A stretch of 64,000 nucleotides of DNA from Paramecium sonneborni (taxonomy: Eukaryota > Ciliophora > Oligohymenophorea > Peniculida > Parameciidae): positions 250,982-314,981 of the forward strand of contig CAJJDN010000036.1 in the NCBI GenBank assembly GCA_905182985.1, given 5' to 3'. Positions 38,610 through 51,048 of the stretch are shown in pieces (within the stretch, counting starts at the first letter, position 1; the number at the start of each line of letters is the position of its first letter). The notes under the pieces are model-generated. The model saw only the letters and a program-made list of their open reading frames with translations, was not told the origin of the DNA and ran no database searches. Made by a program: the position numbers and the translations under genes.

Positions 38610-38843
38610 ATGAATGATGAAAATTTGCCATTTATTGATAAATAAGAAGAAACTTAAGGTTACATTGAATTGCTACAACTGCATAAATCTTTCATTGAAA
38701 CAGATCAAACCTCATTAACTATAAGAAGTAAATTCATTACTAACCCATTTATGGTTCCTATCATTTTTTTAATTCTTATTTCCTTAATGATGATTGCTAT
38801 GTAGATCACTGGCTATTTTGATGCAACTATTATATTTAATTGA
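38610..38843 (+). CDS. Small tail-anchored-like membrane protein
   Basis: 77 residues, single exon. Polar N-terminal half (MNDENLPFIDKQEETQGYIE) then a hydrophobic helix near the C-terminus, PFMVPIIFLILISLMMIAMQ, leaving about 12 residues after it. No family recognised. It is head-to-head with the appendage-like gene, with 10 bp between the two start codons. Confidence 0.6.
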
Positions 38844-38990
38844 ATCAATCACTAAAATTTATATTTTCAAAAATATGCTTATAGTTACATAAGAATTATC
38901 TTAATACAAAAACTTATTATATTTATAATTAATTAACTGAAATGAATATATAAACCATTTTTGATATTAAAATATTAAATTAATTATCTT

Positions 38991-41518
38991 TCAAAGTAAT
39001 TCTGATTTATCTTCTCCTTCTTCAATCATTGAATTTGATATCTCTTCTTAATTATCCTTTTCATAGAACTATTAATCTTTCGAAAATTTCAATTAAAAAT
39101 CAAAGAAAGATGTTTGCATCAGACTAAATTCTAATGCACATTCTTTCTCCAAAGTAGAAAAAATATTTCTATAAAACTTTTTCAATTTTAAATATTATGC
39201 TTTCTCAATATACCATTCTTTATGACAAGAAAATACAAGGATTGGATAATTTAAATGTTATTTGGCTAGATTGACAATTAAAAAACTTAATAATTTGTAA
39301 ACATCATCTTCTTCAACTTAATCTGAATTTATATAAAACATTATTCTAATTCTTTATTCTGCATTCAAACTCAAAAATTCAGGTCTCAATCTTAATAACA
39401 TTTCTAAAAATTTTATGACTTAATCTATAATAGTAAACTCTCTTATCTTAACTCCTTAATCACTTATTTATTCTTTAAAACTCTAAAAGAAGTCATTATT
39501 TTACTCTACTTAATCTTCCTAAAGTTAAGTATATTAAGCTTCATTAGTTTCTATTATAATATATTAATATTTTTATTACAATGTTTGCTTAACATTACTT
39601 GCAATCTTTAATTAACCTTATCCTTTTATAGTAAAGATTAAATAATTCTAATTTTTTAAGAAGATGCTTATTCTTTATTGGATTTTGAATATTTAATTCT
39701 TTTTTATGCATATTAATTAGCATCTCTTCTTGCTTTAAATCTATTTATATCTTCTAAAAATCCATTATTTATTTCAAAAACTATTAAAATTTTATCAGAT
39801 TTATTTTCAGACATATCACTCAAAGTCTCTTCATCATCTAAAATTTATGATTATTTATCTTCTTCTCTTCTACTTATTTTCTTGCCTTAAGATTATTTCT
39901 CTTTAATAAATAATTTTTAAACTTATTTCAAAACCCTAATTTATAATTAATATTTTTATTTATTACTTATTAATTTTTATATTCAAATTATCGAAATTTT
40001 AAATAAATTCTTTATCATACTTTGTTTAATAGGGCATTTCATAAATTGAAGCTTTTCTAAATCCTTCTATTGATAAACCTATTACATATAAAACTATTAG
40101 ACTCTAAAATATAAAATGTAAAATTTCAATTATTAAACTTAATAATCTTTTTTAATCCTAAATCATACTTTTATAAAAATACTTCATTATCTTAATAATT
40201 ATCTAAAAACAATTAAGCAAATATATATGCAATATAATTAATAGAATGATGTCCCGTTCTATATTATTTATCTAAATAACTTTGTGGCAAAAATGTTAAT
40301 ATATAAAAAGAAATTGATAAAATTGTACAAATTAGAAGTCCAGGCATTGTTCTCATCTATAATGTATGATAATTTTAAATCCATTCAGTATTAAAAAAGA
40401 GTATAAATTATACAAATGAATATGGATAACTTAATAAAAGTAATACTTTTCCTACATCTTCAGTTGTCTAATACTCATTTATTAATAATGCTGGACCAAC
40501 TGAAAGAATCTTCCCATTAAAATTATTTTCTAACACTGTTTTAGAAAATAATAAATTCTCATCTTATGCTTAATCTCTAACTATTAGAATTTAAAAGTGA
40601 ACTATAACATATACAATAAGTGAGGTAAAGTTATACAATTAAAAAACAAAATTAAATCTTGAAAAAATATAGGTTAATTCTAACATTGTTCTAAATATCT
40701 TTAAAAGACCAATAAATATTAAATAAGAAAACAACAAAATATGTAAAGTATCCTAAAAATCATAGAATGGCATTTAAAAAAAAGTTTCAGATAAATATAA
40801 AGGATATTTAGCAAATTATTATTCTAATAAAAAATTAACTTAAACTTATTATTTGCTATTCAAATCATATATTGATCCAAATATTCCTATAGATTCAGTA
40901 TGATTATCAATCCAATTATTTTCAATTAATTTTCTATAAAAATTAGTATAATTATCTGCTATTTTTAAAACACTGTAATAATTAAAGTCATAATATGTTT
41001 AATAATGTCCATCTACACTTATTTTAATTCCTCCAAAAGCTTTTTAACTTTAAATAAATTCACTACAATTTTCAGAAACACAATTATTTGTATCCAAAGC
41101 CTAGAATTATACTTCCTAATATTAATCTGATCCATATTCACAATCTATAACATTTGTATTACATTAATATATTGTAGATCTTGTTTAAGCAATAATTAAA
41201 TTAGAAAGTGGAATATGTGAAGACTTAAATTGATTAGCATAATATTTAGGTGTAAAAACATTCATCAAATAATTGAATGCCTCTTAAACTGTTGTACTAT
41301 TACGCCAAGTATATACTTAGAATTATGATTTGATTTAATACAAATTTAAATATCCATTACCTAATCCATAAGTTTCATACATCATCTAATTTTCAGATTA
41401 TTAAGTTACCTACCATTAATGGTATTAAAACTAAATATGATAAAACTGTAATCTTCTCTAAAGTAGGAGATACAAGAATAAGTTTTATTTGTTTCAACCT
41501 TCTTTTTCCGATAATCAT
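38991..41518 (-). CDS. Polycystin-like (PKD/TRPP) cation channel
   Basis: 805 residues after introns 41386-41413 (28 nt), 40147-40168 (22), 39936-39966 (31), 39588-39616 (29). A first membrane helix (KITVLSYLVLIPLMMMYETY, about 18-37) is followed by a large extracellular loop with paired cysteines (CNTNVIDCEYG, NNCVSENCSEFI) and LKIADNYTNFYRKLIENNWI, as in the polycystin-mucolipin domain. Five further hydrophobic segments follow between about residues 260 and 540 (LLFSYLIFIGLLKIF, FTSLIVYVIVHFQILIV, LICTILSISFYILTFLP, SLIVLYVIGLSIEGF). The C-terminal 250 residues are cytosolic and charged. Polycystins are non-selective Ca-permeable channels, often ciliary. The intron at 39936 links two blocks that otherwise look like separate genes. 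Confidence 0.7.
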
Positions 41519-41630
41519 TTAATGAAATTACTTAAATTCGAAAATAAATAATATAAATTTTACAATACAATATTATGAATATACTATTGAAGATTTAATT
41601 TCTACATTTCATATGTATTATTATTAATCA

Positions 41631-43099
41631 TCATTCTACTTTGAATACTTTTAACTTTTTATCAAAGATATCGTAAATGACTAAATATTCTCCATCTGCT
41701 GATAGTGCTCCTAATGTGCACTTTAAACTACATCTTATATTAAACTTCTCTATAAGACTAAATTAGTATTAATCAACATATTTTTTCTTAAAGATATCAG
41801 ACCAATTTTGATTTCTTCCAGTAGTATTGGATTTACATTTCAAAGCATAAATCTTTTCTCCATATTTGATTAACATTAAATATTTATTCTAGTTAAATAA
41901 TAATGGAAATTTGTCATTATCAAAAATTACTTAATTAGGTTTGTATTCATCATGAAATTAAATTCTTCTTACGTTATCTGTATTTATATTCTCTCCTACG
42001 TCTTTATTAGAAGATTCCTTTCCTAAATTCATTAAGATATTAATATAATCTTTCTAAAAGACCTATTAAACAACAAATTAAGATCCAAAATAGCTAATTC
42101 TTGAACCTAATTCATTTCTCTTATATTTTGATCTAAAATGCCACTTATCATCTGCTTTCCTTAACCAAACATAAATGAAATTATCAAATCCTGATGATAC
42201 CAAGTTTTATGTCTAATAACCTTTTTCATTAGGATCTATTTCAGAAACAGAAATCCAAAAAACTGCTTCTTTAGGATCTTATAAAATATACAAATCTTTT
42301 AAATCTTCTTCCTCTACAATGTTTTAATTTGGAAAACAAGAAATTGTGTGATCATAGCTACTTATTAATACTTCGACTAAATTATTTTTAATTGTATAAG
42401 ATTGAATACAACTTATTTATTTTTTATGTAATTTTTTAAGTTAAACTTTTGCTCCAAGACCCTAAAGATTTTCTGCTTGAATTTAAATTTTATTAATATC
42501 TTCCAAAACTTTTTATCTCAACGTTTCTCTATTTAAATCAGGATTTGTTTCTAAATCTTTCAATTTCTCTTCATATTGTATTCTTTTTAAACGATTATAA
42601 TTATAAATTATAATAATTAAACATCCATTTTAAGTACCAACTAATAAATAATGTTGATCTTAATGAGAAGGGGTAAATTAAATTGTAGAAATTTTTGTAG
42701 AAATTTTATTTTAACCAACCATTTCCTCTTATTCAATTAATAATTTCGAATTATTAGTCAATTTTGGTAAATCTAAATTCATTGACATTTCTTCTGTATA
42801 ATCAGAACTTTAACCATATAATATATGATAGAAATATAATTTTAATCCTACTGCTGCTACAAAATAATTTTTTTAAGGATGAAATGCAATAGCAGTACAA
42901 TGTTGATCTTTTTTTTTTATATCAAACTCTATTTTACTACTTTATTCTAATTTCTTAAATATTAATTATTAAAGATTACTTATGAACTTCCTTAAAAATA
43001 TGATTTCTAAGCTTTATTAAGGAATTCATTAAATTAATCCTTATATTCTGAATTGTTATTTTATGATGGCTGATTGACATCTTGTGCATTATTTTACAT
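41631..43099 (-). CDS. WD40-like beta-propeller protein
   Basis: 480 residues after intron 42954-42979 (26 nt), start MQNNAQDVNQPSQNNN. Degenerate WD repeats: QHCTAIAFHPQKNYFVAAGL, STIQFTPSHQDQHYLLVGTQ, VLISSYDHTISCF, LVSSGFDNFIYVW, LGALSADGEYLVIYD. A charged helical insertion (RIQYEEKLKDLETNPDLNRE) lies between blades. An alternative start (MSISHHKI) was rejected because the chosen frame gives a 26-nt intron and a Gln/Asn-rich Paramecium-like N-terminus. No specific family was recognised. Confidence 0.6.
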
Positions 43100-43407
43100 T
43101 TTTAATTTATAAAAATTAGAAAAAAAAATACTATTCAAGAAGAAAATAGATTAATAATATAAAGGCTAAAAAAATAATATCTATAATAGTGAATGATTCA
43201 AACCTCTTTATTAAGATAATGTCAATTAAAATATTTGAATTTTTATAAAGTTTGAACCATGAGTTCTTATTTAGTTATTTGAATGGAGCAAAATTGATAT
43301 ATAAAAAAAATAATTATTAAAGGTATTTATCTTACATTATTTATGCATTATCTATCTAACTTGTAATATGTGAAATCTTAAAAATGTAATTAATATATTT
43401 ATTTAAA
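43100..43407. other. Divergent intergenic spacer
   Basis: 308 bp between two divergent WD40 genes; AT-rich. No additional feature was seen. Confidence 0.4.
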
Positions 43408-44582
43408 ATGGGAAACAACTCCATTAATAAACAAAATACAGAAAATCAATAAAAACAACCCGATATTCAATTGCCAGTGAGTAAAATTAATTATTGTTAA
43501 TTTGATGAAGTTTAATAAATACAAGTTTGTTAAGCTCTGTCTTTTAATAAATAAGGAACACTTTTGGCAACAACAATTAAATCAGATATTAAGATATGGA
43601 TAGTAGATTAAGGAAAATTAATTGATTAGAATATTATTTTGAAAGGACATACATAATTAATAAGATGTTTAGTGTTTAGTCGTAAATTAAATTGGTTGAT
43701 TTCTGGTGCTGATGATTAAGAAATTCGTTGTTGGAAAGAAAATGAATTAGGCTATGGCATTAAAAGTTGGAAAAGTTCAAATCCATTTAAAATTCACAAA
43801 AATTATAGATAACTTAATTTTAAATTAAAATGAAGATTAACTAATTTCTTGTGGAGCTGACTATTCAATAAAGGTTTGGAAAGCTAATTCATTTGATAAT
43901 ACAATAGAATTTTGTTATTCACTTGAAAAACATTAGAATTACGTTTATTAAATTAGTTTAAATTACAATGAAACATAATTAGCATCTTGTAGTATGGATA
44001 AATAAATTATCATATGGGAAAAAGATCAAAATAATTACTAGAAATTTAAAACTTAAATTGATAAATCAATTGATGATTATGGTTTTAGAGTTACATTTCT
44101 TTCTGATGATCTTCTAGCTTGGACATAATATTCATAAGGATATTTACATATTTTTAAATAATAAAAGTGGTAATTTTTTATAAATACCTAAAATGTAGAT
44201 TACTCTTAAATCACAAAATTCTTCAGATATATATGTTTTATTTCCTTTAATATAAAATAAACTAAAAAAGTTGTTGGTAGTTAGGCATAATAAATATGTT
44301 TCTCTTTTTGAATTAGGAGAAAACAATGAATTAAATTCTGTTGGAGAACATATTGACAGTTAAAGTAGTGATAATTATGAAACTCTATCTGATGATGGAA
44401 AATATTTAGTAATCTGGAATGATTCCACTAAATTTACAATATATAATATCCATGAAAGAATAAAATTTATTTTAAATTTTTTGTTATCTGTTAATTAATA
44501 AAAAAATTTAAAAATTAAACAAGAATAATCACATATAATATATATAGAATTGTCTTTTAAATTAGTTTGGCTTGGTTATTGA
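43408..44582 (+). CDS. WD40 repeat protein; one frame inconsistency near 44250
   Basis: About 380 residues with intron 43775-43808 (34 nt). WD units: ALSFNKQGTLLATTIKSDIK, GHTQLIRCLVFSRK, LISGADDQEIRCW, LISCGADYSIKVWK, QLASCSMDKQIIIWEKD. The N-terminus MGNNS puts Gly at position 2, so N-myristoylation is possible. Near 44240-44275 the frame must shift by one base to continue into KLLVVRHNKYVSLFELGE, and no intron of normal size fits; total length after intron removal is off by one. The error, if it is one, lies just before the duplicated block starting at 44291. Confidence 0.6.
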
Positions 44583-45414
44583 GTGCTAAGAAGGCAGAAT
44601 TGAAAATTTAGAAAAAAGGTTTGATGAATAAATGATAAATGATAAAAAGTAAATGTAATTTTAAATATTGAAAACAGAAATATAATGAAGTATTATTTTA
44701 TATTAATATGTATTATATGCTGAGATATATTTTAAATAAATAAGGTAAAGGTCTTAATATTATTTTTGAATTAATAAAATATTAAACGATAATGTCAAAT
44801 CATCCATAAGCTGCTTAATAACCATAATAAGCTCCAGCTCCTTAGACATAATAAAGACCTACAGGTCCAGTTTATCCAAATACTTATTTACCACCTACTT
44901 ATTATCCAGCTTCTCCGATTAGATAATCTTATGTGGCTCCAGTTGCTCCAGTTTAATATGCACCAGTGGCTCAAATGCCTGTTGCACCTATAGCTTCTGT
45001 TCCTGTTTAATAATTCGCACCTGTTTAAGTTTAGCCAATTGCAGTTGCCCCTGTAGCTCCAGTTGCTTAAGTAAATTTGAATTTCATTTTAGCACCAATC
45101 AATAAAAGGTGAATCTAGAATAGAATACATTCCATATTAAAAAGCTGTTGTTGAATATGAAGAATAAGAAATTGTGTCCTATGTTCCAAGAGAAACTAAA
45201 GTCACAGATTATTATGCTGTTGAATATTAAACTGAATATATTCCCTAAGTATTTTAAGAGAAATACACAGGTAATAAATGAAAATATATATTTCAGAATA
45301 TGTACCAGTTGATAGATATTAAGAAAGAGTTGAATATTATCCAGTAGAAAGATAAGTTGTTCATTAACAGCCAACTTAATATGTATAATAAGCTGTATCA
45401 GTTGTTCAATAACC
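44291..45414. repeat. Copy 1 of an exact 1124-bp duplication flanking a single N
   Basis: It matches 45416-46539 at a constant offset of 1125, covering the end of the WD40 gene and the first two thirds of the alveolin-like gene. As at 10966, an exact direct repeat meets a single N, the sign of an unmerged contig overlap. Confidence 0.9.
44792..45414 (+). pseudogene. Truncated artefactual copy of the alveolin-like gene
   Basis: Same sequence as the start of the complete gene at 45917-46810, including both introns (45071-45092 and 45271-45296), but cut by the N at 45415. Probably an assembly copy. Confidence 0.8.
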
Positions 45415-45415
45415 N
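45415..45415. other. Single unknown base (N): contig join
   Basis: Lies exactly between the two copies of the 1124-bp duplication. Confidence 0.9.
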
Positions 45416-45707
45416 TAAATATGTTTCTCTTTTTGAATTAGGAGAAAACAATGAATTAAATTCTGTTGGAGAACATATTGACAGTTAAAGTAGTGATAAT
45501 TATGAAACTCTATCTGATGATGGAAAATATTTAGTAATCTGGAATGATTCCACTAAATTTACAATATATAATATCCATGAAAGAATAAAATTTATTTTAA
45601 ATTTTTTGTTATCTGTTAATTAATAAAAAAATTTAAAAATTAAACAAGAATAATCACATATAATATATATAGAATTGTCTTTTAAATTAGTTTGGCTTGG
45701 TTATTGA
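45416..45707 (+). pseudogene. Artefactual 3' fragment of the WD40 gene
   Basis: It repeats the last part of the frame that ends at 44582, with the equivalent TGA at 45705-45707. It has no start and lies inside the duplicated block. Confidence 0.75.
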
Positions 45708-46539
45708 GTGCTAAGAAGGCAGAATTGAAAATTTAGAAAAAAGGTTTGATGAATAAATGATAAATGATAAAAAGTAAATGTAATTTTAAATATTGAAAAC
45801 AGAAATATAATGAAGTATTATTTTATATTAATATGTATTATATGCTGAGATATATTTTAAATAAATAAGGTAAAGGTCTTAATATTATTTTTGAATTAAT
45901 AAAATATTAAACGATAATGTCAAATCATCCATAAGCTGCTTAATAACCATAATAAGCTCCAGCTCCTTAGACATAATAAAGACCTACAGGTCCAGTTTAT
46001 CCAAATACTTATTTACCACCTACTTATTATCCAGCTTCTCCGATTAGATAATCTTATGTGGCTCCAGTTGCTCCAGTTTAATATGCACCAGTGGCTCAAA
46101 TGCCTGTTGCACCTATAGCTTCTGTTCCTGTTTAATAATTCGCACCTGTTTAAGTTTAGCCAATTGCAGTTGCCCCTGTAGCTCCAGTTGCTTAAGTAAA
46201 TTTGAATTTCATTTTAGCACCAATCAATAAAAGGTGAATCTAGAATAGAATACATTCCATATTAAAAAGCTGTTGTTGAATATGAAGAATAAGAAATTGT
46301 GTCCTATGTTCCAAGAGAAACTAAAGTCACAGATTATTATGCTGTTGAATATTAAACTGAATATATTCCCTAAGTATTTTAAGAGAAATACACAGGTAAT
46401 AAATGAAAATATATATTTCAGAATATGTACCAGTTGATAGATATTAAGAAAGAGTTGAATATTATCCAGTAGAAAGATAAGTTGTTCATTAACAGCCAAC
46501 TTAATATGTATAATAAGCTGTATCAGTTGTTCAATAACC
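45416..46539. repeat. Copy 2 of the 1124-bp duplication
   Basis: Identical to 44291-45414. Its first 292 bp (45416-45707) repeat the 3' end of the WD40 gene without its 5' part. Confidence 0.9.
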
Positions 46540-46810
46540 TGTGATCCAATAATCAGTTCAATACGTTTAATAACCCGCTTAATATGTTTAATAACCAGTC
46601 CAATATGTTTAATAACCAGTCTAATATGTTTAACAACCAATGATAGCATCTAGAGTTGTTCCTTAATTTGCATAACCATAATAATATATTCCTGCACCAG
46701 TAGCAAGACCATCATAACCACAATAATAACAAACACATTAACCATAATAAGTTCCACCATAATAGCCAAGGACTTAGGCAGCCTAATAACAGCCTTCATA
46801 ATAGTCATGA
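45917..46810 (+). CDS. Alveolin/articulin-like cortical cytoskeleton protein
   Basis: 281 residues after introns 46196-46217 (22 nt) and 46396-46421 (26 nt). The N-terminal third is Pro/Ala/Val/Gln-rich (YVAPVAPVQYAPVAQMPVAP). The centre has the alternating charged/aromatic-valine pattern of alveolins and articulins: RIEYIPYQKAVVEYEEQEI, VSYVPRETKVTDYYAVEY, EYVPVDRYQERVEYYPVERQ. The C-terminus has four tandem QYVQQPV-type heptads and a Gln/Pro-rich tail. Alveolins form the membrane skeleton under the alveoli of ciliates and apicomplexans. The first part is repeated upstream of the N. Confidence 0.65.
46556..46639 (+). repeat. Four tandem 21-bp units coding VQYVQQP
   Basis: Units of 21 bp repeat four times with few substitutions, coding (V/A)QYVQQP each time, inside the alveolin-like gene. 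Copy number may vary by slippage. Confidence 0.8.
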
Positions 46811-46873
46811 AATAATATTATAAATATATAGATATATATAAATATAAGAAATTCAAATTCTAATTGAAAAGAC

Positions 46874-48521
46874 TCACTATTCTAATTCTTGACTAGCTAG
46901 ATTAGTAGATGGTGTTTATTAGTATTTAAAACTTCTTTCATATATTGATAACTATGAAATAGGAATATCTGTGCTAGAATTATATTTAAATTTTTTTCTC
47001 ATTATTTTTTTTAATTGATGTTAATGAAATGACTTCTACAATACATTATTTAATTTCTTATAGCTAGGAGTATGACATATTTTTGGTGAGTAACACATTT
47101 CTGTAAATAAAATAATATCTTCACATTTTTTATTATTATCTTAATATTTCTGAAAATATATTGATCTCTTTTTTTCTAGAATCTCCTTAATATCTAATTG
47201 ACAAGATTAATTACGAGAAGATTATTAACTTCTAACTGATAAAGGATTAATTTTTAGTTTTATTGTTTACTTTGGGGATGTTTTAGGACTTTGAATATCT
47301 GCAATTTTATCAAGTGTTTATTCAGGAAAAGAAATTCTAAATTGTTTTTTTCTAAAATATTCCCTTTTTATCTATTATTTGCATTCTTCTGGAAATTTTT
47401 AGAAAAACTCATTTTTATTCATAATCATAAGAGTTGCTTAATTAGATAAAACTCTTGCGCTATATTCACAAACACTATCTTAATTTATCACAATTTCTTC
47501 AGCAACAAATTATCCTTTAGTTAAAATACAAATTTTAATATTTTTATTTCCAATAAATTTTTCTAATAAAATATCACCAGAAGCAATCAAATAAAATACT
47601 TTTTGTTACATTCCTTCAACTGCTAAAATAGCATTATGTTAAAATGATTCAACCTAAATATAAATTAAATCAAGATACATCAAAACTATATGCTAATGAA
47701 TTAGATAGAGCAGTAGAATATACATCTTTAACTTCAAATTTAGTATAGATTAAATTCTTTTTCTCTTTAATAGATTAAATAAATTATTGTTTCACAATAT
47801 CAAAATCTTCTTTTTTTAATATTAATAAAAAGCAATCTTGAGAAACTGCACATGCAGTAAGTCCTCTTGGTGTCCCTTCAATTATAGCCACTTCTCCAAA
47901 ACCATCTCCTTAACCTAAAATTCGTACAGTATCTCCATATTTTTCATTTAAAATTGACATCTCCTATTAAGATATTAATAAGTCTTCCTTTGTTGTATAT
48001 TATGTCAAGGTACTCATTAATTTATTGGCAAATCTTTTTGAATTTGCTAAGCTTTTCATGAAGTTAGGTTTTGAAATTGTTTATTTATTAAGTTCTTTAA
48101 GATTGGTTGAAACTTTCTCTAAAAGTTGTTAAATTGGTTATGTTTATTAAATTGGTTGTTATTACTACTATTAAAAAGTGTCAAATTTCTTTGCTCTAAA
48201 TAGACCAACAGAACCTCTGAAAATTATATATAGTTTATCATTTGATTTATCTCCTTCTTAAAATAACAACGATGGTCCTTTGTGATGTTCCATTTTGAAT
48301 CTTCCACATAACTAAATATTATTTATAATAAAGAGATACATTGAGTAGACTCTCTTTTTGGGTGCCCTTCAAAAATCTTTCTATAAAATAGTTAAAGAAT
48401 TTAAGCTCTTAAAGTTTCATAAGAATGGCTTGGAGATTGTTCTCTTATTTTGGATTGGTATTTAACATTTTGGTTAAAACTAAACTCTAGAATCATAGAG
48501 AGTAGATTTTACCTCATTCAT
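46874..48521 (-). CDS. Tandem cyclic-nucleotide-binding domain protein
   Basis: 522 residues after introns 48487-48512 (26 nt), 48312-48339 (28), 47654-47678 (25). The first CNB domain starts at KMEHHKGPSLLFQEGD, YIIFRGSVGLF, has a Gln-rich insertion, then the phosphate-binding cassette FGEVAIIEGTPRGLTACA with Glu and Arg intact, so cAMP/cGMP binding is likely. The second (about 270-370: VFYLIASGDILLEKFIG, GQFVAEEIVINQDSVCEY) has lost the cassette Arg. No kinase or channel part is present, so it may act as a free sensor or regulatory subunit. A basic, Ser-rich tail follows. The start codon is 23 bp from that of the next gene on the other strand. Confidence 0.8.
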
Positions 48522-48544
48522 TGTTTTAATTTTAATTTACTTGA

Positions 48545-50128
48545 ATGAGTGAATAATTGGATTTGCTTCTCTTTCCAATTGAGATTGTAGTATTTTGTGC
48601 TTTAGCTTTTGGGATATTCAAATTAAAGAAGAAATTTCCAAATTTATTGTTTCCATGTTAAGGGGTAACCATATATTTATCTCCTGATGGTGAAGATCTT
48701 AAAGAAAGTAAAGATAAGAAAATAAAGACATTGGTTTAAATTAAGACAATATCAAGTTAAGCTTAACATTTTTAATAAGTCCCTTTTGCAAATGACTTAG
48801 AAATTACAATGTTATTTATCTATATGTTATTTTCATAATTTGTGATAGTTGAGATAATGAAAATGATTGGCTCAACTCTAGGATATTATGTTATTGATAG
48901 TGGAATGTTATTTTATTTTGATGGCATCATTGTCATTATGATTATAAGTAATGATATATTTTTTACAATAGGAAATATTTTTAAAGCAGCAACTATTGGA
49001 GGATATGATTCTTAATAAACAAAAATGTCTATTGTAATTTGTATTATTTCTATACTAATAACAATCTTTATTAATTTGGGATTTAAAGATTTCTTAAATA
49101 TTAACATGAGACATGAATTTTAAAGATTAGCTGTTCATCTTGAAATTGTATTTAGAACACTTATTCAACCAGGAGTATGGTCATTTTTGGGATAATTTGG
49201 AGATTTATTTGTAATTGTTTTAGCTTTAATGGTTTCTATTATAATATTTTGTATTTTGCCAATTTTAATAAGATTTGGAAATTGTTTTACAGAATTAAAA
49301 AATAATCTAACAACAACAGAAAAAGCATAATCAAAGTTTTTTTATTTAATAGCTGGTTAATTAATAGCACATATAATTTATGTAGCTTTATACATTAAAC
49401 CACTAATATAAAATTTGAATTACGTCTTTCATTTTCAATTTATTGCAATAATGATAATTGGATTATTACAAATAATGACTTATACTTTAGAAATGGATAA
49501 ACATATGGTTAAAGGATATGATTGGATTTTGATATTGAAAGATTAACCAGAATAATAGGATTATGTAAAGAGAAGAGTTGAAGGGTTATTAAGAGGATTT
49601 GTTATTGTTGCTTACTAATTATTATCAAAAATAGCTATTCCAATTCTATTATTTATGATTTTGTTATTGAAGAATTCTTAAATTCCAGAAACTAATATAA
49701 GATATAATTATTTACCTGCAAATTATGAATTAAATGAAATGTATTGTGTAAAAGAATAAATTATAATGATGGATTATTTATTTGAAGATAAGGATGATCC
49801 TATTGAAGATGGTAAAAATATTAATAATTACTATTTTAGTTGGATAAGATCCATCAAAAATAATTATGAAAAGGATTACAAAATATGGCATCTTTACAAA
49901 ATCTTTTATTTATACATTTATAGAGTTTATTCTTTTCAATTATTATTTTATTAGCTTTGTATTATCCATATTTTATATCTTTTTCCTAAATAAGACTTAA
50001 TCAGTGAAACAAACACAAAAGAAGAAAAAGTAATGATATTGATTATATAAAATTCGATTTATTAAGAGTTAATGAAGTATAATTCATTTGGGTTTCAAAA
50101 TATAAGTCAGCAATTTAAGTGTTTTTGA
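48545..50128 (+). CDS. TMEM161-like multipass membrane protein
   Basis: 527 residues, no intron required, about eight hydrophobic helices (for example IEIVVFCALAFGIF, MLFIYMLFSQFVIVEIM, LFVIVLALMVSIIIFCILP, FIAIMIIGLLQIM, IAIPILLFMILLL). The order of a short polar segment with LSPDGEDLKESKDKKIK after helix 1, a LYIKPLIQNL segment, and VKRRVEGLLRGFVIVAYQLL before a helix near the C-terminus parallels TMEM161. This identity rests on pattern memory, not a search. The last 70 residues are less certain: an optional 30-nt intron near 49926-49955 would not change the frame. Confidence 0.6.
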
Positions 50129-50247
50129 TTCATTGCTTGGTTTCTAATGTTAAGTTAGTCTTTCCCATTTAAATTATGTTTTTTGACAACCTAAATTGAT
50201 TTCCACAGCCATGAATATATTCAAAGCAATTACAGATTTTTTGTGAT

Positions 50248-50999
50248 TCAAAAACAATGAAGAAGTTAAGCTTGACTCAGCAAAATTCCTAATTAAGATG
50301 AGATTTTAACTTACATACATCTTTGTTTAATTTAATCAGAGTATTTACTATTGTAACCTATTAATTCTCCAATTAATTATAACCACACCAAAGTATTATC
50401 ACTAATGACATTAAAATTTAATTTATTTAGTATTTCTTTTTCCATTTCAATAACATCTTTAATCTATAGATCAGTAGATCTTAATAAAGCTGCTAATGGA
50501 GGTGGATAGATTTCTTCATATTTCGATGCAATAAATAGACATGTTAATGAAATAAGCTCCAAATCTCTAATTTCAGGATTTATGAGCTAAATACTTTAAT
50601 CCATTAAATCAACAGTTTAAAAAAGGGTTTCAGCCTTTAAATTAAAGCATCTAACTAATTTGACAATGTATCTAACCTATTTTTAATATTATAATATACG
50701 GTAGTAGCTCTCACATTATCATTAATTTTAGTTTAAGACATTTGAAAATTTGGTTCTCCCATACTTTTTTCTTTCTCATATAAAAATTCATAGATTTCTT
50801 ATTAATACAATGAAACAAATTAAGGAGAATCTAATCTATTCAAACCTTCCTTGTTCCAAATTGCATCATTTATTAGATTTTCCTTCCCTCCCAATTCATC
50901 AAGTGTTGCATCTTTTTTACTTTTTAGAATCTTTGATGCCTTATCTACTTGATTTTCAAGGTTTTTTCCAAATACTCTAGGTCCTTTATTATCGTGCAT
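50248..50999 (-). CDS. Cyclin
   Basis: 242 residues after intron 50677-50699 (23 nt), start MHDNKGPRVFGKNLENQ. The cyclin box contains LKAETLFQTVDLMDQSI and the classic LISLTCLFIASKYEEIYPPP (about residues 140-185), then IKDVIEMEKEILNKLNFNV. This A/B-type core pattern marks a CDK-binding cyclin. The second cyclin fold is truncated: the protein ends about 45 residues after the first box, so it is shorter than typical A/B cyclins. No destruction-box motif (RxxL) is obvious at the N-terminus. Confidence 0.8.
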
Positions 51000-51048
51000 T
51001 AATTTGAATTCAAAAAATATAAATATATATATTACAATAATATATTAA

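Noticed and set aside
38991..39966. A separate gene starting at the ATG at 39814
   Set aside because: The frame stays open upstream with charged, coding-like sequence, and a 31-nt intron (39936-39966) joins it exactly to the polycystin-like frame; the total is then a multiple of three.
46224..46649. Minus-strand hydrophobic 141-codon ORF (and its copy at 45099-45374)
   Set aside because: It is the antisense of the alveolin-like coding repeats; the apparent membrane protein is a composition effect.
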